A stretch of DNA of 9,202 nucleotides from the NCBI GenBank assembly GCA_022601315.1, contig JAHZIU010000256.1, forward strand, positions 1 through 9,202, given 5' to 3'. The notes below the pieces were generated by a model that ran no database searches, was not told the origin of the DNA, and saw nothing but the letters and a program-made list of their open reading frames with translations. This document shows positions 7,171 to 9,202 of this stretch, in pieces; position 1 is the first letter of the stretch; every line of letters starts with the position of its first letter. This DNA is from Betaproteobacteria bacterium. GTDB taxonomy: Bacteria > Pseudomonadota > Gammaproteobacteria > Burkholderiales > Nitrosomonadaceae. The translations under genes and the position numbers were made by a program.

Positions 7171-8094
7171 ATGAAACTACAACAACTTCGGTATCTGTGC
7201 GAAACGGTCAACCAGAATTTAAGTTTATCTAAGGCTGCTGAGAAGTTGCATACCTCGCAACCTGCCATAAGTAAGCAAATTCAGTTGCTTGAAGATGAGC
7301 TTGGGGTAACGATCTTGGTAAGAAATGGCAAACGCGTTATTCAAGTTACACCACCTGGCAAAATAATTATCAAAATTGCCAAAAGAATGCTACGCGATGC
7401 TGATAACTTAGCCAAAGTTGCTGGGGAATTTACAAATGAGGCCGGTGGCACGCTAACGATAGCTACTACACATACACAAGCCAGATATGTTCTGCCATCC
7501 GTCATCAAGCAATTTACATTACGTTATCCAAAAGTCAAACTCATTTTACGGCAAGGTAGCCCGATACAAATTTCAGAATTAGTCACATCAGGGGAAGCCG
7601 ATATTGCTATTGCAACCGAGGCGATTGAGCACTTTCATGAGCTGGTTATGTTACCGTGCTATCAATGGAACCGTTGCGTTGTGGTACCTCCTAAACATCC
7701 GCTACTAAAATTAAAAAATTTAACACTGGCAGTTATTAGTCAATATCCAATTATTACTTATGACTTTGCTTTTACGGGCCGTTCCAAAATAAACCAGGCA
7801 TTTGAAAATGCCGGCCTGACGCCGAATGTGGTACTAACAGCTATTGATTCGGATATCATCAAGACATATGTTGAACTCAAATTAGGTATTGGCATATTGG
7901 CAAAAATGGCATTTGATCCTATGCGCGATAAACACCTTAGATCAATAGATGCCAGTCACTTGTTTGAGCCGAGCACCACACGTATTGGTATCAGTCGGAA
8001 TAATTATCTGAGAGGGTATATTTTTGATTTTATTGAAATGTTCTCGCCGCATCTTAATCAAGCCACTGTCAAAGAAAAACTGGTAGAAAAATAA
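7171..8094 (+). CDS. cysB: LysR-type transcriptional regulator CysB
   Basis: CysB activates sulfur assimilation genes when sulfate is short and its inducer N-acetylserine is present. The 307-residue protein begins MKLQQLRYL with a winged helix-turn-helix at about 18-46 (LSLSKAAEKLHTSQPAISKQ), then a type-2 periplasmic-binding-protein-like effector domain. The effector pocket residues known from enterobacterial CysB are all kept at the same numbers: Thr100, Thr102 and Gln103 in TTHTQARYVLP, Thr149, Trp166 in CYQWNR, and Thr202 in FTGRS. VVLTAIDSDIIKTYVELKLG (225-244) is also diagnostic. It is slightly shorter than the 324-residue E. coli protein at the C-terminus. It is divergent from the transporter gene and is likely to regulate the cys cluster and perhaps itself. 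Confidence 0.93.
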   Translation: MKLQQLRYLCETVNQNLSLSKAAEKLHTSQPAISKQIQLLEDELGVTILVRNGKRVIQVTPPGKIIIKIAKRMLRDADNLAKVAGEFTNEAGGTLTIATTHTQARYVLPSVIKQFTLRYPKVKLILRQGSPIQISELVTSGEADIAIATEAIEHFHELVMLPCYQWNRCVVVPPKHPLLKLKNLTLAVISQYPIITYDFAFTGRSKINQAFENAGLTPNVVLTAIDSDIIKTYVELKLGIGILAKMAFDPMRDKHLRSIDASHLFEPSTTRIGISRNNYLRGYIFDFIEMFSPHLNQATVKEKLVEK

Positions 8095-8105
8095 AAGGTG
8101 TCTTT

Positions 8106-8123
8106 AAAAAATTCTGATTTTTT
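8106..8123 (+). terminator. weak terminator-like hairpin after cysB
   Basis: AAAAAAT (8106-8112) pairs with ATTTTTT (8117-8123) around the loop TCTG, starting 12 bases after the cysB stop codon. The 3' arm itself is a run of six T. The 7-bp stem has no G-C pair, so it would be a poor intrinsic terminator; it is listed as the only candidate 3' end for cysB. Confidence 0.25.
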
Positions 8124-8191
8124 CTCGAATGCTGCGTTGTGGAAAAAATTCTTGTCTACATATCAAATGATATCGCGTTGAAAAATCTTTC
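8117..8191. repeat. block of short direct and inverted repeats
   Basis: ATTTTTTC (8117-8124) is the exact reverse complement of GAAAAAAT (8142-8149). GCGTTG followed by an A-run and TCTT occurs twice, at 8134-8152 (with extra bases) and 8175-8190. Between them, ATATCA (8160-8165) and TGATAT (8168-8173) form a dyad. The mixture resembles the end of a small mobile or intergenic repeat. I do not recognise the family, and whether it is repeated in the genome cannot be seen here. Confidence 0.35.
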
Positions 8192-8294
8192 CTGCACCTA
8201 ACATTTGGGTAAACTAAGAGTTTTTCTAAGTGTCTTAAATATATGGACTATCTCAAATACTGTATCTGAATTTCTCTTGGCATGAATAGAAAGG

Positions 8295-8468
8295 ATGTAT
8301 CATGTACTTAGGCTTGCTAAAGACATTGATTACCCATTGCTTAAGCTTGAATCATTAAACTATTTAATGGTGGATAAAAATGAAAATAATTATCGGTGTA
8401 TTATTGGCAATAATATTTTTTGGCATCATCGCAATCCACTCTGGTGTTTACAATATGGCTGCTACTGA
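8295..8468 (+). pseudogene. 57-codon open frame overlapping the cytochrome start; possible gene relic
   Basis: From ATG 8295 a frame reads MYHVLRLAKDIDYPLLKLES and stays open until a TGA at 8466-8468, overlapping the first 89 bases of the cytochrome gene in another frame. The first 25 or so residues look protein-like and distantly recall the N-terminus of a GNAT acetyltransferase (RLAxxxDxxxLxxLE). The remainder is simply the cytochrome sequence read out of frame. AAAGG abuts the ATG, too close for a normal ribosome site. I consider a truncated relic more likely than a working gene, and chance is quite possible. Confidence 0.2.
8353..8369 (+). promoter_or_regulatory. hairpin next to the cytochrome ribosome binding site
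   Basis: CATTAAA (8353-8359) and TTTAATG (8363-8369) are perfect complements around a 3-base loop. The final G of the stem is the first base of the likely Shine-Dalgarno GGTGG (8369-8373), 6 bases before the ATG. It may simply keep the site exposed or occupied. The stem is AT-rich and weak. Confidence 0.3.
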
Positions 8469-8931
8469 AAAACACTGGGCCATTACTGAAAAAATGATCG
8501 AGTGGGTTCGTGTCCGCTCAATAGCGGCGCGCGCAGATGACCTGGAAGTGCCTCCACTTGATGATGCAAGTATGCTTTTGGTGGGTGCAAAACACTATGA
8601 TGCAATGTGCACAAACTGTCATTTGATACCTGATCAGGAACCTACCGAGCTGGCATCTGGCCTTTATCCCCAAGCGCCTGTATTTTATCAACGCATACCA
8701 ATTACGGCTGAACAAAACAAAGTAGATCAGATAAAAGAATATTTCTGGGTCATTAAAAATGGCCTAAAAATGACAGCTATGCCTGCTTGGGGACATAATC
8801 ATGACGACAAAACAATCTGGGCAATAGCAGTTTTTGTGCAGAAGCTTGGTGGTATGACAAGGCAACAATATTCGGAACTTACAAAGGTCCATGATGATGA
8901 CCACAGTCACGAACATGGACATGATCACTAG
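8380..8931 (+). CDS. membrane-anchored mono-heme cytochrome c with His-rich tail
   Basis: This 183-residue protein has an uncleaved-looking N-terminal anchor (hydrophobic residues 2-19), so the heme domain should face the periplasm. The heme motif is CTNCH (Cys77, Cys80, His81). The distal ligand is probably Met134 in MTAMPAWG (131 is the alternative). The segments AATEKHWAITEKMIEWVRVRS (spanning 27-47) and DDKTIWAIAVFVQKLGG (142-158) fit a known class of small cytochrome c proteins of the c553/CBB3 type. The C-terminus, HDDDHSHEHGHDH (171-183), is a metal-binding-like tail. The start has GGTGG 6 bases upstream. No redox partner gene is adjacent, and a link to CysI or to sulfite oxidation is possible but unsupported. 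Confidence 0.88.
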   Translation: MKIIIGVLLAIIFFGIIAIHSGVYNMAATEKHWAITEKMIEWVRVRSIAARADDLEVPPLDDASMLLVGAKHYDAMCTNCHLIPDQEPTELASGLYPQAPVFYQRIPITAEQNKVDQIKEYFWVIKNGLKMTAMPAWGHNHDDKTIWAIAVFVQKLGGMTRQQYSELTKVHDDDHSHEHGHDH

Positions 8932-8955
8932 CGTTTCTTCAAGTTGAAGGAATGC
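8931..8955 (+). repeat. strong hairpin immediately after the cytochrome stop codon
   Basis: CTTCAA (8937-8942) and TTGAAG (8944-8949) are perfect complements. Allowing two G-U pairs, the RNA stem extends to 11 bp (8931-8941 with 8945-8955) with a 3-base loop. It begins at the last base of the stop codon. No T-run follows on the plus strand, so it may protect the 3' end of the mRNA rather than terminate transcription. Confidence 0.5.
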
Positions 8956-8990
8956 TTCAGTCAATCAGTTAAGCGTTATTGAAACAGACC

Positions 8991-9019
8991 TGTGACAAAT
9001 TGTCACATAGCCAGCTATG
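8991..9019. repeat. two adjoining perfect palindromes between cytochrome c and the insertion sequence
   Basis: TGTGACAA (8991-8998), one central A, then TTGTCACA (9000-9007) form a 17-bp dyad. Overlapping its last two bases, CATAGC (9006-9011) and GCTATG (9014-9019) form a second dyad around CA. The first resembles a CRP/FNR-family half-site pair but has a 7-base centre instead of 6. They could be an operator, or the palindromic target region next to which the insertion sequence landed. Confidence 0.45.
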
Positions 9020-9075
9020 AGAAATTAGGTTAATGTTATATCTGGAATGAGAATTTTACCAGCTAGCCCAATGGG

Positions 9076-9202
9076 ATGGACTCCCCCCTTAATCGGCATC
9101 AATGTGCCAGACTAGAGTAACTATCAACTAGTCAAAGAAGAAAGGAGTCGGAGATGAACATTACACGAATTGGAATAGATTTAGCAAAACAAGTATTTCA
9201 AA
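9076..9202 (+). mobile_element. left end of an IS110-family insertion sequence (runs off the window)
   Basis: The transposase start at 9154 identifies the element. The left boundary is estimated near 9076, where the sequence changes to ATGGACTCCCCCC, but IS110 elements lack standard terminal repeats, so the edge could lie tens of bases either way, or further upstream if the element belongs to the group with a long left end. The left end contains nested complementary segments: GACTCC (9079-9084) with GGAGTC (9144-9149), GACTAG (9110-9115) with CTAGTC (9128-9133), and GGCA (9095-9098) with TGCC (9105-9108). Confidence 0.65.
9154..9202 (+). CDS. IS110-family transposase, N-terminal fragment (truncated by the window)
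   Basis: Only 16 codons are present, reading MNITRIGIDLAKQVFQ. The GIDLAK motif is the start of the RuvC-like DEDD catalytic domain of IS110-family transposases, with Asp9 as the first acidic catalytic residue. The style is closest to the IS1111 group as I know it. A strong Shine-Dalgarno AAAGGAG ends 6 bases before the ATG. The rest, including the C-terminal Tnp_20 domain with its catalytic serine, lies beyond the window, so intactness cannot be judged. Confidence 0.85.
   Translation, partial: MNITRIGIDLAKQVFQ

Larger units (their letters stand above)
8095..8379 (+). other. cysB-cytochrome spacer with repeats and short open frames
   Basis: This 285-bp spacer has no recognised gene. It starts with an all-A/T hairpin (8106-8123) and an AT-rich block with repeated GCGTTG...AAAAA elements (8106-8191). 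From 8295 a 57-codon frame runs into the cytochrome gene. A second short frame at 8302-8358 (18 codons, with AGGA about 8 bases upstream) could be a leader peptide but has no support beyond that. A possible promoter, TTGGCA then TATCAT with a short 15-bp spacer, lies at about 8278-8304. A small hairpin lies just before the cytochrome ribosome site. Confidence 0.4.

Noticed and set aside
8278..8304. Promoter for cytochrome c (TTGGCA and TATCAT)
   Set aside because: The boxes are good but the spacer is only 15 bp, too short for a confident call; mentioned in the spacer entry only.
8991..9007. CRP-type binding site
   Set aside because: The half-sites TGTGA and TCACA are present but separated by 7 bases rather than 6, and no promoter is evident next to it; kept only as a palindrome.
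8932..9153. Firm call of an IS110 bridge RNA gene upstream of the transposase
   Set aside because: The transposase start looks closer to the IS1111 group, in which the guide RNA lies at the other end; the left boundary is unknown and no diagnostic guide loops can be matched without the element's right end.

Overview
The window looks like the chromosome of an AT-rich proteobacterium, most likely a betaproteobacterium of the Nitrosomonas type. This rests on a LysR regulator that matches CysB residue by residue, a beta/gamma-style cysI-DUF934-cysH-cysD-cysN cluster, and an IS110-family element. The genus is a guess from gene content and base composition, not a demonstrated assignment.

Positions 305-6081 (minus strand) form an assimilatory sulfate reduction cluster. 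In order of transcription it holds a small unrecognised acidic protein (76 aa), cysI (siroheme sulfite reductase), a DUF934 gene, cysH (APS reductase type), cysD and cysN (ATP sulfurylase). The first four genes are tightly packed. A 93-bp gap precedes cysD, and an unusually long 252-bp gap containing a candidate promoter separates cysD from cysN. Together the genes take sulfate to APS (CysDN), APS to sulfite (CysH) and sulfite to sulfide (CysI). No APS kinase (cysC) is seen, which fits the Cys-Cys [4Fe-4S] signature of an enzyme that uses APS directly. No flavoprotein subunit (cysJ) is seen, so the electron donor of CysI is not evident here.

Positions 6274-7053 (minus strand) encode a TauE/SafE-family membrane transporter, probably for sulfite or a related sulfur anion. 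It is divergent from cysB (7171-8094, plus strand), the expected activator of the pathway. The 117-bp region between them carries a good minus-strand promoter and AT-rich direct and inverted repeats that could be CysB sites.

Positions 8095-9202 are more accessory. A 285-bp spacer full of short repeats and a possible gene relic is followed by a membrane-anchored mono-heme cytochrome c with a His/Asp-rich tail (8380-8931). Next come three palindromes packed into 90 bp, and then the left end and first 16 codons of an IS110-family transposase that runs off the window.

Positions 1-304 have no convincing gene. They contain two overlapping minus-strand open stretches that may be the tail of a decayed gene, and a perfect 20-bp all-A/T palindrome.
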